64,000 nt of DNA from Paractinoplanes tereljensis. GTDB lineage: Bacteria; Actinomycetota; Actinomycetes; Mycobacteriales; Micromonosporaceae. Shown in pieces: positions 1 to 8,063 of the stretch. Every line of letters starts with the position of its first letter. The first letter of the stretch is position 1. Below the pieces are notes generated by a model, which was not told the DNA's origin, did not search any database, and saw nothing but the letters and a program-made list of their open reading frames with translations. The stretch is taken from positions 62,001 to 126,000 of the forward strand of contig NZ_BOMY01000024.1 in NCBI RefSeq assembly GCF_016862435.1. The letters run 5' to 3'. A program made the translations under genes and the position numbers.

Positions 1-59
1 TCCGGACGGCCCCGCGTAACAGACCCGATAAACCGCCTATATCCGCCGCCGTCCCGCCA

Positions 60-1110
60 CCCGAGCCCGACCTTGTCGAGTCGCTGTCCGCGCCGCGCGC
101 CAGCTCCGCAAGATCCACGGCCGCGCCGTGCGCACCGTGCCGGCCCGGGCCCGCGCGCAGCGCGATCTTGTCGAGTTGTTGTTTGCGCCGAGCAGCAGAT
201 TCACAAGATCTACGGCCGCGCCGGGCTGCGCCGCGCCGGGCTGGGCCGCGCCGCGCCGGGCTGGGCCGCGCCGGGCTGGGCCGCGCCGCGCCGGGCTGGG
301 CCGCGCCGCGCCGGGCTGGGCCGCGCCGGGCCGGGTGGGGCTGGGCCGGGTGGGGCTGGGCCGCGTGCGGCTGGGCCTGCGCGCACCGCGATCTTGTGGT
401 GTTGCCGTCCGTGTCGTGCGGTAGTTCCGCAAGGTCTACGTCTTCGCTGTGCCGCACCGGGCTTGGCCCGCGCGTAGCGCGATCTTGTGGGGTTGTTGTT
501 CGGGTCGTGCGGTAGTTCCGCAAGGTCTGCGGCTTGCGCCGTGCCGTGCTGGCTGCGCTCGCGCGTAGCGCAATCTTGTGGGGTCGCTGTTCGCGTTGTG
601 CGGTAGTTCCGCAAGGTCTACGGCTGCGCTGTGCCGCACCGGGCTGGGCCCGCGCGTAGCGCGATCTTGTGGCGTTGCGGTCCGCGCCGAGCAGCAGATC
701 CACAAGATCTACGGCGGTGCCGTGCCCGGCCGAGCCGCACCGAGCCGGGCCCGCGCGCACCGCGATCTTGTGGGGTTGTTGTTCGCGTCGTGCGGCGGTT
801 CCGCAAGGTCTACGGCTGCGCCGTGCCCGGCCGGGCTGTGTCCGCGGGTAGTGCGATCTTGTGGGGTTGCTGTTCGCAGTGAGCGGCAGTTCCGCAAGGT
901 CTACGGCTTGCGCTGTGAGGTGCTGGGCTGCGCTCGCGCGTAGCGCGATCTTGTGGGGTTGTTGTCCGCGCCGTGCGGCGGTTCCGCAAGGTCTACGGCT
1001 GTGCCGTGCCCGGCCGGGCTGTGTCCGCGGGTAGTGCGATCTTGTGGGGTTGCTGTTTGCGCCGAGCAGCAGATCCACAAGATCCGGGGCCGCGCCGCGC
1101 CGTGCCGCGC
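60..1110. repeat. Ten-unit ~91 bp tandem repeat; each unit carries a 47-nt hairpin element
   Basis: Ten units begin near 70, 164, 390, 480, 571, 662, 764, 855, 947 and 1038. Spacing is 90-94 bp except for one expanded 226-bp unit and one of 102 bp. Each has a left arm GATCTTGTGG (GATCTTGTCG in early units) and, ending 47 nt after the arm start, a right arm of either CCACAAGATC or CCGCAAGGTC. In the unit at 663-709 the arms are a perfect 10-bp inverted repeat; in most others two G-U wobbles on the plus strand preserve pairing. Units 7-8 and 9-10 form a nearly identical ~183-bp higher-order duplication. Long open frames on both strands here follow from GC bias and the repeats, and no real gene is visible up to 1363. 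Confidence 0.88.
215..372. repeat. Simple-sequence expansion of CCGCGCCGGGCTGGG type
   Basis: The spacer after the second hairpin unit is expanded from about 45 to about 180 bp by head-to-tail copies of a 10-15 bp motif (CCGGGCTGGG with CCGCG interruptions). This looks like slippage inside the larger tandem array. Confidence 0.8.
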
Positions 1111-1172
1111 CGTGCCGCGCCGCGCCGTGCCGCGCCGCGCCGCGCCGTGCCGCGCCGTGCCGTGCGCGCAGG
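1088..1172. repeat. Low-complexity CCGCGCCGTG repeat closing the array
   Basis: After the last hairpin unit the sequence becomes a run of CCGCG / CCGTG pentamers for about 85 bp. From there to 1363 I see no gene and no clear promoter. Confidence 0.75.
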
Positions 1173-1363
1173 GCCGTGCCGCGGCGCGGCGGGCTCCGCT
1201 GCGGCGGGGTGGGTTGGGCGGGGGCGGCGGGACTGGGGTGAGTTGCGCCTCGGTGGCCTGGGTGGGCCGCCGGGTCTGGCCGGATGGTGGCGGCACGGAG
1301 GGTTAGTTGGCAGTGCCCGGCCCGTGCACTACGGGACCGGGCTACGCCGTACCTGTATGGGTT

Positions 1364-1789
1364 TTAGGAAATGCAGGCGCAAATGATGAGCGCGGCGCCG
1401 AAATGCGAAGCGGCCGAGACCATCGCGCCGCCGTGGCGGTCGGGGGTGCAGATGACTTCGCCTAGCTTTCCTGGGGTCATCCAGTCGAGAACCAGGAATG
1501 CCAGGCCCATCACGACAATGCCGACCAGGCCGAAGATGACCGTGGAGGCCAGACCCCGGCCGAACGAGTCGTAGCTCGTGAAGATCGCTGTGAAGACGAT
1601 CAGGGCGATGCCCAGCTGGTTGGCGGCCAGCAGCAGGGAAGCGTTGGGGTTGCGATCGGTCCAGATCAGGTCCCGCAGTTTGCCGGGCGTGAGCAGGTCG
1701 ATCAAGACATATCCGACGGCCATCAGGCCGATACCGACTAGTCCGAACACGATGCTGCGGCCAGCACCCTCAAGCAGATCTTGCAGCAC
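1364..1789 (-). CDS. DUF350 family membrane protein
   Basis: 141-residue protein with four predicted transmembrane helices in two homologous halves. Each half ends in the family signature LTPGKL (about residue 33) or MTPGKL (about residue 104), preceded by an acidic residue in the helix (LIDLL, VLDWM). This duplicated two-helix layout is typical of DUF350/UPF0719 inner-membrane proteins, whose function is unknown. The GTG start at 1789 has a strong AGGAGAG ribosome binding site. It lies 53 bp downstream of glnA2 on the same strand, and a perfect 12-bp inverted repeat covers its ribosome binding site. Confidence 0.85.
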   Translation of the reverse strand: MLQDLLEGAGRSIVFGLVGIGLMAVGYVLIDLLTPGKLRDLIWTDRNPNASLLLAANQLGIALIVFTAIFTSYDSFGRGLASTVIFGLVGIVVMGLAFLVLDWMTPGKLGEVICTPDRHGGAMVSAASHFGAALIICACIS

Positions 1790-1822
1790 GGTCTCTCCTT
1801 AACAGAGGTCAGGAGAGACCGT
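1788..1822 (-). promoter_or_regulatory. Perfect 12-bp hairpin sequestering the SD and start of the DUF350 gene
   Basis: Read on the minus strand, ACGGTCTCTCCT (1822-1811) and AGGAGAGACCGT (1799-1788) are perfectly complementary across an 11-nt loop. The right arm contains the Shine-Dalgarno and the first two bases of the GTG start (1789-1787). The hairpin would block ribosome entry; it could instead act as the glnA2 terminator. It lacks a T-tract on this strand. Confidence 0.6.
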
Positions 1823-1842
1823 ACAAGAACAACTCGACCCGC

Positions 1843-3195
1843 TTACAGAGCGCCCAGATAACGTTGCCGCTCGTAAGGCGTGACTTCGCGCCGGTATTGC
1901 TCCCATTCGGCCTGCTTGTTACGCAGGAAGAAGTCGAAAACGTGCTCGCCGAGGACCTCGGCGACCAGCTCGGACTTGCTCATCACGTCGATCGCCTCGG
2001 AGAGGTTTTCCGGGAGCGCCTCGTAACCCATCGCCTTGCGCTCGGCCGGCGACATCGACCAGACGTCGTCCTCGGCGCCGGGCGGGAGCTCGTAGCCCTC
2101 CTCGATGCCCTTCAGGCCGGCCCCGAGCATGACCGCGAAGGCCAGGTAGGGGTTGGTGGCCGAGTCGATCGAGCGGACCTCGACGCGGGCCGAGTTGGGC
2201 TTGCCGAACGCGGGCACCCGGACCAGGGCGCTGCGGTTGAGGTGGCCCCAGCTCACGAACGCGGGGCTCTCGGTGATCGCGTTGGGCAGCTGGAGCGGGA
2301 ACAGGCGCTTGTACGAGTTGACCCACTGGTTGGTGACCGCGGTGTACTCCCGCGCGTGCACCAGCAGGCCGGCGATGAACGCGCGGGCCGTCTTGGACAG
2401 TTTCTGCGGGTCGTCGTTGTCGTAGAACGCGTTGCGCTCGCCCTCGAACAGCGACAGGTGCGTGTGCATGCCGCTGCCGGGCTGGTCGGTGTACGGCTTC
2501 GGCATGAAGGTGGCCCGCACCCCCTGGGAGAGCGCCACCTCCTTGACCACGTGCCGGAACGTCATGATGTTGTCGGCGGTGCTCAGCGCGTCGGCGTAAC
2601 GCAGGTCGATCTCCTGCTGGCCGGGGGCGACCTCGTGGTGGCTGAACTCGACCGAGATGCCGATCCGCTCCAGGGCCAGCACGGCCTGCCGGCGGAAGTC
2701 GCGGGCCACCGAGTGGGTGGTGTGGTCGAAGTAGCCGCCGGTGTCGACCGGGACCGGGAGGCTGCCGTCCAGCGGGCCGTCCTGGATCAGGAAGAACTCG
2801 ACCTCGGGGTGGGTGTAGAAGGTGAAGCCCTTCTCGGCCGCCTTGGCCAGCGCGCGGCGCAGCACGTGCCGCGGGTCGGCCCAGGCCGCGCTGCCGTCGG
2901 GCAGCAGGATGTCGCAGAACATCCGGGCGCTCTCGCCGGAGACGCCGCCCTCGAACGGGAAGACCTGGAACGTGGTGGGGTCGGGCATGGCGACCATGTC
3001 CGACTCGTAGACCCGGGCGAAGCCCTCGATCGCCGAGCCGTCGATGCCCATGCCCTCCTCGAAGGCGGACTCGAGCTCGGCCGGCGCCACCGAGACGCTC
3101 TTCAGGGTGCCCAGCACATCGGTGAACCAGAGCCGGACAAAACGGATGTCGCGCTCCTCGAGAGTGCGAAGCACGAACTCCTGCTGTCGGTCCAC
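1843..3195 (-). CDS. glnA2: Type I glutamine synthetase paralogue GlnA2 (glutamate-amine ligase)
   Basis: About 450 residues with the full glutamine synthetase fold: beta-grasp N-terminus, then the catalytic domain with EVEFF metal-binding, HHEVAPGQQEI and NPYLAF elements. The N-terminus closely matches actinobacterial GlnA2. A GTG at 3201 opens the frame, but AGGAG lies 5 nt before the GTG at 3195, giving the usual MDRQ start. Where housekeeping GlnA has its adenylylated tyrosine (DLYDLPPEE), this protein has VWSMSPAE, so GlnE cannot adenylylate it there. Streptomyces GlnA2 has been assigned to gamma-glutamylation of polyamines, so the true substrate may be an amine rather than ammonia. glnE and panB lie nearby, as in mycobacteria. 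Confidence 0.93.
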   Translation of the reverse strand: MDRQQEFVLRTLEERDIRFVRLWFTDVLGTLKSVSVAPAELESAFEEGMGIDGSAIEGFARVYESDMVAMPDPTTFQVFPFEGGVSGESARMFCDILLPDGSAAWADPRHVLRRALAKAAEKGFTFYTHPEVEFFLIQDGPLDGSLPVPVDTGGYFDHTTHSVARDFRRQAVLALERIGISVEFSHHEVAPGQQEIDLRYADALSTADNIMTFRHVVKEVALSQGVRATFMPKPYTDQPGSGMHTHLSLFEGERNAFYDNDDPQKLSKTARAFIAGLLVHAREYTAVTNQWVNSYKRLFPLQLPNAITESPAFVSWGHLNRSALVRVPAFGKPNSARVEVRSIDSATNPYLAFAVMLGAGLKGIEEGYELPPGAEDDVWSMSPAERKAMGYEALPENLSEAIDVMSKSELVAEVLGEHVFDFFLRNKQAEWEQYRREVTPYERQRYLGAL

Positions 3196-3243
3196 GTTCA
3201 CTCCTGGTAGTGGGGCCTTGACAAGCCAGTCTCACCCGGCGCC

Positions 3244-3261
3244 ATTACGCCGAGATTACGC
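3244..3261. promoter_or_regulatory. 11-bp spaced direct repeat between glnA2 and nadE
   Basis: ATTACGC occurs at 3244-3250 and 3255-3261, one helical turn apart, in the 120-bp divergent region between glnA2 and nadE. On the minus strand this reads GTAAT-n6-GTAAT, which resembles tandem half-sites of an OmpR-type regulator. The regulator is unknown and the call is tentative. Confidence 0.3.
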
Positions 3262-3316
3262 TGCGCGGGGGCTGCCGCGGGGTGCCGGGGTGGCACTCTG
3301 GGGAAGAATAAGCGGC

Positions 3317-5116
3317 ATGCCCACGCTTCGGATCGCCCTGGCTCAGGTGAACTCGACGGTCGGCGACATCGCCGGCAACTCGGCCGCGGTGCGCCGCTGG
3401 TCGCGGGAGGCCGCTGAGGCGGGGGCTCAGCTCGTCGCCTTTCCCGAGATGATGCTGACCGGATATCCGATCGAGGATCTGGTGTTCCGGGACTCGTTCG
3501 TCGCGGCATCCGTGTCGTCCCTCGAGCGTCTCGCGGCCGATCTTGCCGCCGACGGGTTGGGCGATCTGGCGGTCGTAGTGGGATATGTCGACGCGGACGG
3601 GCCGCCCGCCACCAGTGCTGAGGCCACTCCGGGGCGCGGGCGCCGGGACGCCTCGGCGCTGCTTTTCGGGGGAAAGGTGGCGGCGAAGTACTTCAAGCAC
3701 CACCTGCCCAACTACGGGGTCTTCGACGAGGATCGGTACTTCGAACCGGGCAACTCACTGACCGTGGTGCGCCTCGGCGGGGTCGACGTCGCGCTCACCG
3801 TCTGCGAGGACATCTGGCAGGCCGGCGGGCCGTTCACGGCGGCCCGGCGGGCCGGGGCGGGGCTGGTGCTCAACATCAACGCCTCGCCGTACGAGTTGAA
3901 CAAGGACGACGTGCGGCTGCCGCTGGTGATGCGGCGGGCGGCCGAGGCCGGCGCGACGGTGGCCTACGTGAACGCGGTCGGCGCCCAGGACGAGCTGGTC
4001 TTCGACGGCGACTCGATGATCGTGACGGCGCACGGGGAGCTGCTGACCCGGGCCGGGCAGTTCACCGAGGAGCTGTTGATCCACGACCTGTCGCTGCCCG
4101 CCGCCGACGCCACGCCTAACAAAGCGGAAAAAACGGACGCGGCACCGTTGCCGATCGTGGAGCAGTATCTCGCCCACGAGATGGAGATCGAGCGGGTGGT
4201 TCTGGCCTCCGAGCCGCACCCGAGTCGCCGGGACAAAAGGGACGGCGGTGTCGCCGAACGGATCGCCGACGAGGCCGAGGTCTGGTCGGCACTGGTGCTC
4301 GGCCTGCGCGACTATGTCAACAAAAATGGTTTCAGATCGGTAATTTTCGGACTGTCGGGCGGAATCGACTCGGCGGTCGTCGCCGCGATCGCGGTCGACG
4401 CTCTCGGGCCGGAAAGGGTCTTCGCGGTCTCGATGCCGAGCGGCTACTCCAGCAGCCACTCCAAGGACGACGCCGCCGAGCTCGCGAAACGGACCGGGAT
4501 CGACTACCGCACCGAGGCCATCCAGCCTATGGTCGACGGCTTCCTGGCCAACATGGCGCTGTCCGGGCTCGCGGTGGAGAACCTGCAGGCCCGGGTGCGC
4601 GGCGTCATCCTGATGGCGCTGTCGAACCAGGAGGGCCACCTCGTGCTCACCACCGGTAACAAGAGTGAGCTCGCGGTGGGTTATTCGACGCTGTACGGCG
4701 ACTCGGTCGGCGGCTTCAACCCGCTCAAGGACGTACCCAAGACGATGGTGTGGCAGCTGGCCCGCTGGCGGAACACCCAGGGCGACCCGCCGATCCCGGA
4801 GAACTCGATCACCAAGGCACCGAGCGCCGAGCTGCGGCCCGACCAGAAGGACTCCGACTCACTGCCCGACTACGCGGTGCTTGATCCGATCATCAAGGGG
4901 TATGTGGATGATGACCTGGGCCGCGCCGAGCTGATCGCGGCGGGCAACGACCCGGCCCTGGTCGACCGTGTGCTCAGGCTGGTTGACCTGGCCGAATACA
5001 AGCGCCGGCAATCCGCGCCCGGGCCCAAGATCTCCGGCAAGGCGTTCGGCCGCGATCGTCGCCTGCCTATTACCAACAGGTTTCGAGAAGGTGTGAAAAC
5101 CTCCACTCAACCCTGA
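3317..5116 (+). CDS. nadE: Glutamine-dependent NAD+ synthetase
   Basis: 599 residues. Makes NAD+ from deamido-NAD+, ATP and glutamine in the cytosol. The N-terminal nitrilase-type glutaminase domain shows the Glu-Lys-Cys triad: E44 (FPEMM), K127 (FKHHLPNYG) and C163 (TVCEDIW). The C-terminal synthetase domain carries the PP-loop SGGIDSA near residue 350 and the TTGNKSE motif. The frame is open well upstream into the glnA2 promoter region, but the family-typical start MPTLRIALAQ is the ATG at 3317. It is divergent from glnA2 and is followed by a hairpin terminator before panB. Confidence 0.96.
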   Translation: MPTLRIALAQVNSTVGDIAGNSAAVRRWSREAAEAGAQLVAFPEMMLTGYPIEDLVFRDSFVAASVSSLERLAADLAADGLGDLAVVVGYVDADGPPATSAEATPGRGRRDASALLFGGKVAAKYFKHHLPNYGVFDEDRYFEPGNSLTVVRLGGVDVALTVCEDIWQAGGPFTAARRAGAGLVLNINASPYELNKDDVRLPLVMRRAAEAGATVAYVNAVGAQDELVFDGDSMIVTAHGELLTRAGQFTEELLIHDLSLPAADATPNKAEKTDAAPLPIVEQYLAHEMEIERVVLASEPHPSRRDKRDGGVAERIADEAEVWSALVLGLRDYVNKNGFRSVIFGLSGGIDSAVVAAIAVDALGPERVFAVSMPSGYSSSHSKDDAAELAKRTGIDYRTEAIQPMVDGFLANMALSGLAVENLQARVRGVILMALSNQEGHLVLTTGNKSELAVGYSTLYGDSVGGFNPLKDVPKTMVWQLARWRNTQGDPPIPENSITKAPSAELRPDQKDSDSLPDYAVLDPIIKGYVDDDLGRAELIAAGNDPALVDRVLRLVDLAEYKRRQSAPGPKISGKAFGRDRRLPITNRFREGVKTSTQP

Positions 5117-5128
5117 CCTTCGGCCCTT

Positions 5129-5156
5129 CCCGGGTGCCACCATTGCGGCACCCGGG
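5129..5156 (+). terminator. Hairpin terminator after nadE
   Basis: CCCGGGTGCC (5129-5138) pairs perfectly with GGCACCCGGG (5147-5156) across an 8-nt loop, 13 bp after the nadE stop. There is no T-run, as is common in actinobacteria. Confidence 0.6.
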
Positions 5157-5193
5157 GACCGCAGCCGAGCGGCCTCGAGGGAAGGAGAAGGCA

Positions 5194-6024
5194 ATGCAGG
5201 AGATTCCCACCCTGTATGGCGGGCCGGCCACGCGACGCGTGCGCACCCGTGATCTCATCGCCGCCAAGTCCCGCGGCGACCGCTGGCCGATGCTGACCGC
5301 CTACGACCAGTACACCGCGTCGATCTTCGACCAGAACGGCGTACCGGTCCTGCTGGTCGGCGACTCCGCCGCCAACAACGTGTTCGGCCACGAGACCACC
5401 CTGCCGATCACCGTCGACGAGCTGCTCCCGCTGGTCCGGGCGGTCGTGCGGGCCACCAAGACCGCGCTGGTCGTCGCCGACATGCCGTTCGGCAGCTACG
5501 AGGAGGGCCCCACCCAGGCCCTGCGCACCGCCGTCCGGTTCATGAAGGAGGGCGGCGCGCACGCCGTCAAGCTCGAGGGCGGCCGCCGGGTGGCCCCGCA
5601 GATCGAGGCGCTGACCGGCGCCGGCATCCCGGTGATGGCACACATCGGCTTCACCCCGCAGAGCGAGCACACGCTGGGCGGATACCGCGTCCAGGGCCGC
5701 GAGAACGAGGGCGCCGAGGTGCTGGCCGACGCCCGCGCGGTGACCGACGCGGGCGCGTTCGCGGTGGTCCTGGAGATGGTCCCCGGCGAGGTAGCCAAGA
5801 CCGTCACCAAGGAACTGCCGATCCCCACCGTGGGCATCGGCGCCGGCCCCGACACCGACGCGCAGGTGCTGGTCTGGCAGGACATGGCCGGCTTGCGCAC
5901 CGGAAAGATGCCGCGCTTCGTCAAGCAATACGCGGATCTGGCCGGCGCCCTCGGCGAGGCCACGCGGCAATTCGCCGCCGAGGTCCGCGGCGGCGAATTC
6001 CCCACCGCGGAACACACTTTCTAG
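5194..6024 (+). CDS. panB: 3-methyl-2-oxobutanoate hydroxymethyltransferase
   Basis: 276 residues. First committed enzyme of pantothenate synthesis, forming ketopantoate from 2-oxoisovalerate and 5,10-methylene-tetrahydrofolate. The TIM-barrel family signatures are present: LTAYD near the N-terminus, VGDSAANNVFG, ADMPFGSY, KLEGG, MAHIGFTPQS, and the late GIGAGPDTDAQVLV segment. The frame opens at 5134, but GAAGGAG at 5181-5187 sits 6 nt before the ATG at 5194, which matches the usual family N-terminus. A hairpin follows at 6070. Confidence 0.96.
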   Translation: MQEIPTLYGGPATRRVRTRDLIAAKSRGDRWPMLTAYDQYTASIFDQNGVPVLLVGDSAANNVFGHETTLPITVDELLPLVRAVVRATKTALVVADMPFGSYEEGPTQALRTAVRFMKEGGAHAVKLEGGRRVAPQIEALTGAGIPVMAHIGFTPQSEHTLGGYRVQGRENEGAEVLADARAVTDAGAFAVVLEMVPGEVAKTVTKELPIPTVGIGAGPDTDAQVLVWQDMAGLRTGKMPRFVKQYADLAGALGEATRQFAAEVRGGEFPTAEHTF

Positions 6025-6069
6025 GTGGTCGGGTCGCGCTGACGACCAAACCCTTTTGAGTACGGCATT

Positions 6070-6097
6070 GCCCGGTCCCGTGGTTTTCGGGCCGGGC
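6070..6097. terminator. Hairpin terminator between convergent panB and ltrA-like genes
   Basis: GCCCGGTCCCG (6070-6080) pairs with CGGGCCGGGC (6088-6097), with one bulged T, in the 165-bp gap between the convergent genes. Probably serves panB. Confidence 0.5.
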
Positions 6098-6189
6098 AGT
6101 GCCCACTCACCCTCCCTGCCGCCGCCATCCGGGCGGGCCCGTCGGCCGGGCCGGCCGGCCTTCGCGGGTGGTCCGGGCAGTCGCGCCGC

Positions 6190-7335
6190 TCACCCTCCGG
6201 TGCGCCCGAAATCGCTGATTGCCGTGCCGCCGGTGCGGCGCATCTCGGGGACGTCCTCGATGATGGCGGCGGCGATCATGATGACCACCACGGCGCCCAG
6301 CTGAGCGATCGCCACCAGGTGGCCCAGCGGGATCACGGCCAGGACCACCGCGGCCGTGACCAGCCGGTGGTAGACGCCGCGCAGGTGCAGCAGGGCCAGG
6401 AAACCCGCGTGGCCGAGCAGGTAGATCGCGACGCCGCCGCTGAGCGTGACGGCCTGCTCCCAGTGCATGCCCTCGAACGCGTGCCCGACCGTCTTCTTGA
6501 TGCCGACCGCGGTGATCAGGATGCCCAGCAGGATCGGGTAGTGGGCGTAACCCCACGCGTTCAGGGCCAGCCGGGCGCGGCGGGCCGGCTCGGCCACCGC
6601 GGCCAGTGCCTGGGCGGCCCGGGCGTCGTCCCCGGCGAAGTAGAACCACCACAGGTAGTAGGCGACGCAGAGAGCCAGCACCGCGGTCAGCACCGCGCCG
6701 CCGCCCAGGTGCACGCCGTGGAAGCCGGCGCCGATGGAGAGGATCGACTCGCCGATCGCGATGATCACGACCAGGCCGTGCCGCTCGGCGAAGTGGCCGG
6801 CTGCGATCGTGTGCATCTCGGCCTTGTGCAGGTAACCGCCGGCGATCTGCAGAATCGGGGCGAGCACCCAGAGCAGGTGCCGCCACGGCTCGTCGACCAG
6901 GCTGCCGCCCAGCACCAGCAGCGCGGCCACGATGTTCAGCGGGGTGAGGATCTTCATGGCGTCGCGCGCGCCCGGGCCGGCGGTGCGGAAGAGAGCCGAG
7001 TGCACCACGTTGACCACGAGATAGCTGACCCCGAACAGCCAGCCGTACTCGCCGAAGGCCTCCGGGGCGGCCAGCGCCATCACCAGGAACCCGGCCATGC
7101 CGGTCAGCAGCAGGGTGCGCCGGGTCGTCGAGTTGGGCGCCACCGCGTTGGTCAGCCAGGCGTAACCCGAGTACATCCACCAGACCAGGGCCAGGATCAG
7201 CAGCACGTTGCCGAGCGTGCCGAAGGTCATCTGTTCGGCCAGCGTCTCGGACAGCTGGGTGATGGTGAAAACGAAGACGAGGTCGAAGAACAATTCCAAC
7301 GTCGACACCCGTACGGCGGGGGTGGGCTCGGACAT
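6190..7335 (-). CDS. LtrA family low-temperature-requirement membrane protein
   Basis: 381-residue polytopic membrane protein with about ten hydrophobic segments. It begins with the LtrA signature VSTLELFFDLVFVFTITQL close to the N-terminus and contains AERHGLVVIIAIGES in the middle; both are diagnostic of the LtrA family named after a Listeria cold-sensitive locus. The molecular function is unknown. It is divergent from the WYL regulator (38 bp between starts), so the regulator may control it (inference). Confidence 0.9.
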   Translation of the reverse strand: MSEPTPAVRVSTLELFFDLVFVFTITQLSETLAEQMTFGTLGNVLLILALVWWMYSGYAWLTNAVAPNSTTRRTLLLTGMAGFLVMALAAPEAFGEYGWLFGVSYLVVNVVHSALFRTAGPGARDAMKILTPLNIVAALLVLGGSLVDEPWRHLLWVLAPILQIAGGYLHKAEMHTIAAGHFAERHGLVVIIAIGESILSIGAGFHGVHLGGGAVLTAVLALCVAYYLWWFYFAGDDARAAQALAAVAEPARRARLALNAWGYAHYPILLGILITAVGIKKTVGHAFEGMHWEQAVTLSGGVAIYLLGHAGFLALLHLRGVYHRLVTAAVVLAVIPLGHLVAIAQLGAVVVIMIAAAIIEDVPEMRRTGGTAISDFGRTGG

Positions 7336-7373
7336 GGCGGCATTTTGTCGTACCCACGCCGTACGGTGCCAGC

Positions 7374-8063
7374 GTGAATCGGACTGACCGTCTCTACGCC
7401 CTCGTCGAGGAGCTGCGCGCGATCTCGCCGCGGCCGCGCAGCGCGCGCTGGCTGGCCGAGCGGTTCGAGGTGAGCGTGCGCACCGTCGAGCGGGACATCT
7501 CGGCGCTGCAGCAGTCCGGCACGCCGGTCTACGCCGAGCCGGGCCGCACCGGCGGCTACTGCCTCGACAAGCAGCACACGCTGCCGCCGGTCAACTTCAC
7601 CCCGAGCGAGGCGGTGGCGATGGCGGTCGGGTTGCACGGGCTGACCGGCTCGCCGTTCCACGGGGCCGCGGCGGCCGCGCTGCGCAAGCTCGTCGCCGCC
7701 ATGCACGCCGACGACGTGGCCCGGGCCCGGCTGCTGGCCGGCCGGGTGCGCCTGGTCGCGCAGCCGCCCGCGGCCGAGATGCCGCGCCTGCTGGCCGACG
7801 CGCTGTCGATCCGGCGGGTGCTGCGCATCCGCTATGCCGACAAGACCGGCGTGGGCTCGGAGCGCGAGATCGAGCCGCTCGCCTTCGTCGGCATGCCCAC
7901 GTATTGGTACCTGGTGGCCTGGTGCCGGCTGCGCCGGTCGGTGCGGGTCTTCCGCACCGACCGGATCGCGTCCGTCGTGGTGACCGCCGAGGAGGCGCCC
8001 CAGCGCGACCTGATGGACGACCTCCGGGTGCCGGGCGAGGCGAGCGCGCTCAGCCTGGTCTAG
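7374..8063 (+). CDS. YafY-type HTH/WYL-domain transcriptional regulator
   Basis: 229 residues starting at GTG. An N-terminal DeoR-like winged helix-turn-helix (RTDRLYALVEELR, then VSVRTVERDISALQQSG) is followed by a linker and a WYL domain with the residues THWY-type signature here as MPTYWYLVAWCRLR (about residue 178). WYL proteins act as ligand-sensing regulators, often responding to nucleotides or nucleic acids. It is divergent from the LtrA gene. Its stop codon overlaps the stop of the convergent VOC gene in the tetranucleotide CTAG at 8060-8063. Confidence 0.9.
   Translation: MNRTDRLYALVEELRAISPRPRSARWLAERFEVSVRTVERDISALQQSGTPVYAEPGRTGGYCLDKQHTLPPVNFTPSEAVAMAVGLHGLTGSPFHGAAAAALRKLVAAMHADDVARARLLAGRVRLVAQPPAAEMPRLLADALSIRRVLRIRYADKTGVGSEREIEPLAFVGMPTYWYLVAWCRLRRSVRVFRTDRIASVVVTAEEAPQRDLMDDLRVPGEASALSLV

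Noticed and set aside
60..1110. CRISPR array
   Set aside because: Repeat arms recur at regular spacing, but the intervening sequences are themselves similar to one another, GC-repetitive and not unique spacers. No cas gene is present in the window.
1..1363. Protein-coding genes in the left-edge repeat region
   Set aside because: Long frames occur on both strands in all phases, composed of Ala/Arg/Gly/Pro repeats without ribosome sites or domains. They follow from the repeat and high GC.
3044..3316. Longer nadE product including 91 upstream codons
   Set aside because: This stretch is antisense to glnA2 and spans its promoter; the conserved NadE N-terminus begins at ATG 3317.
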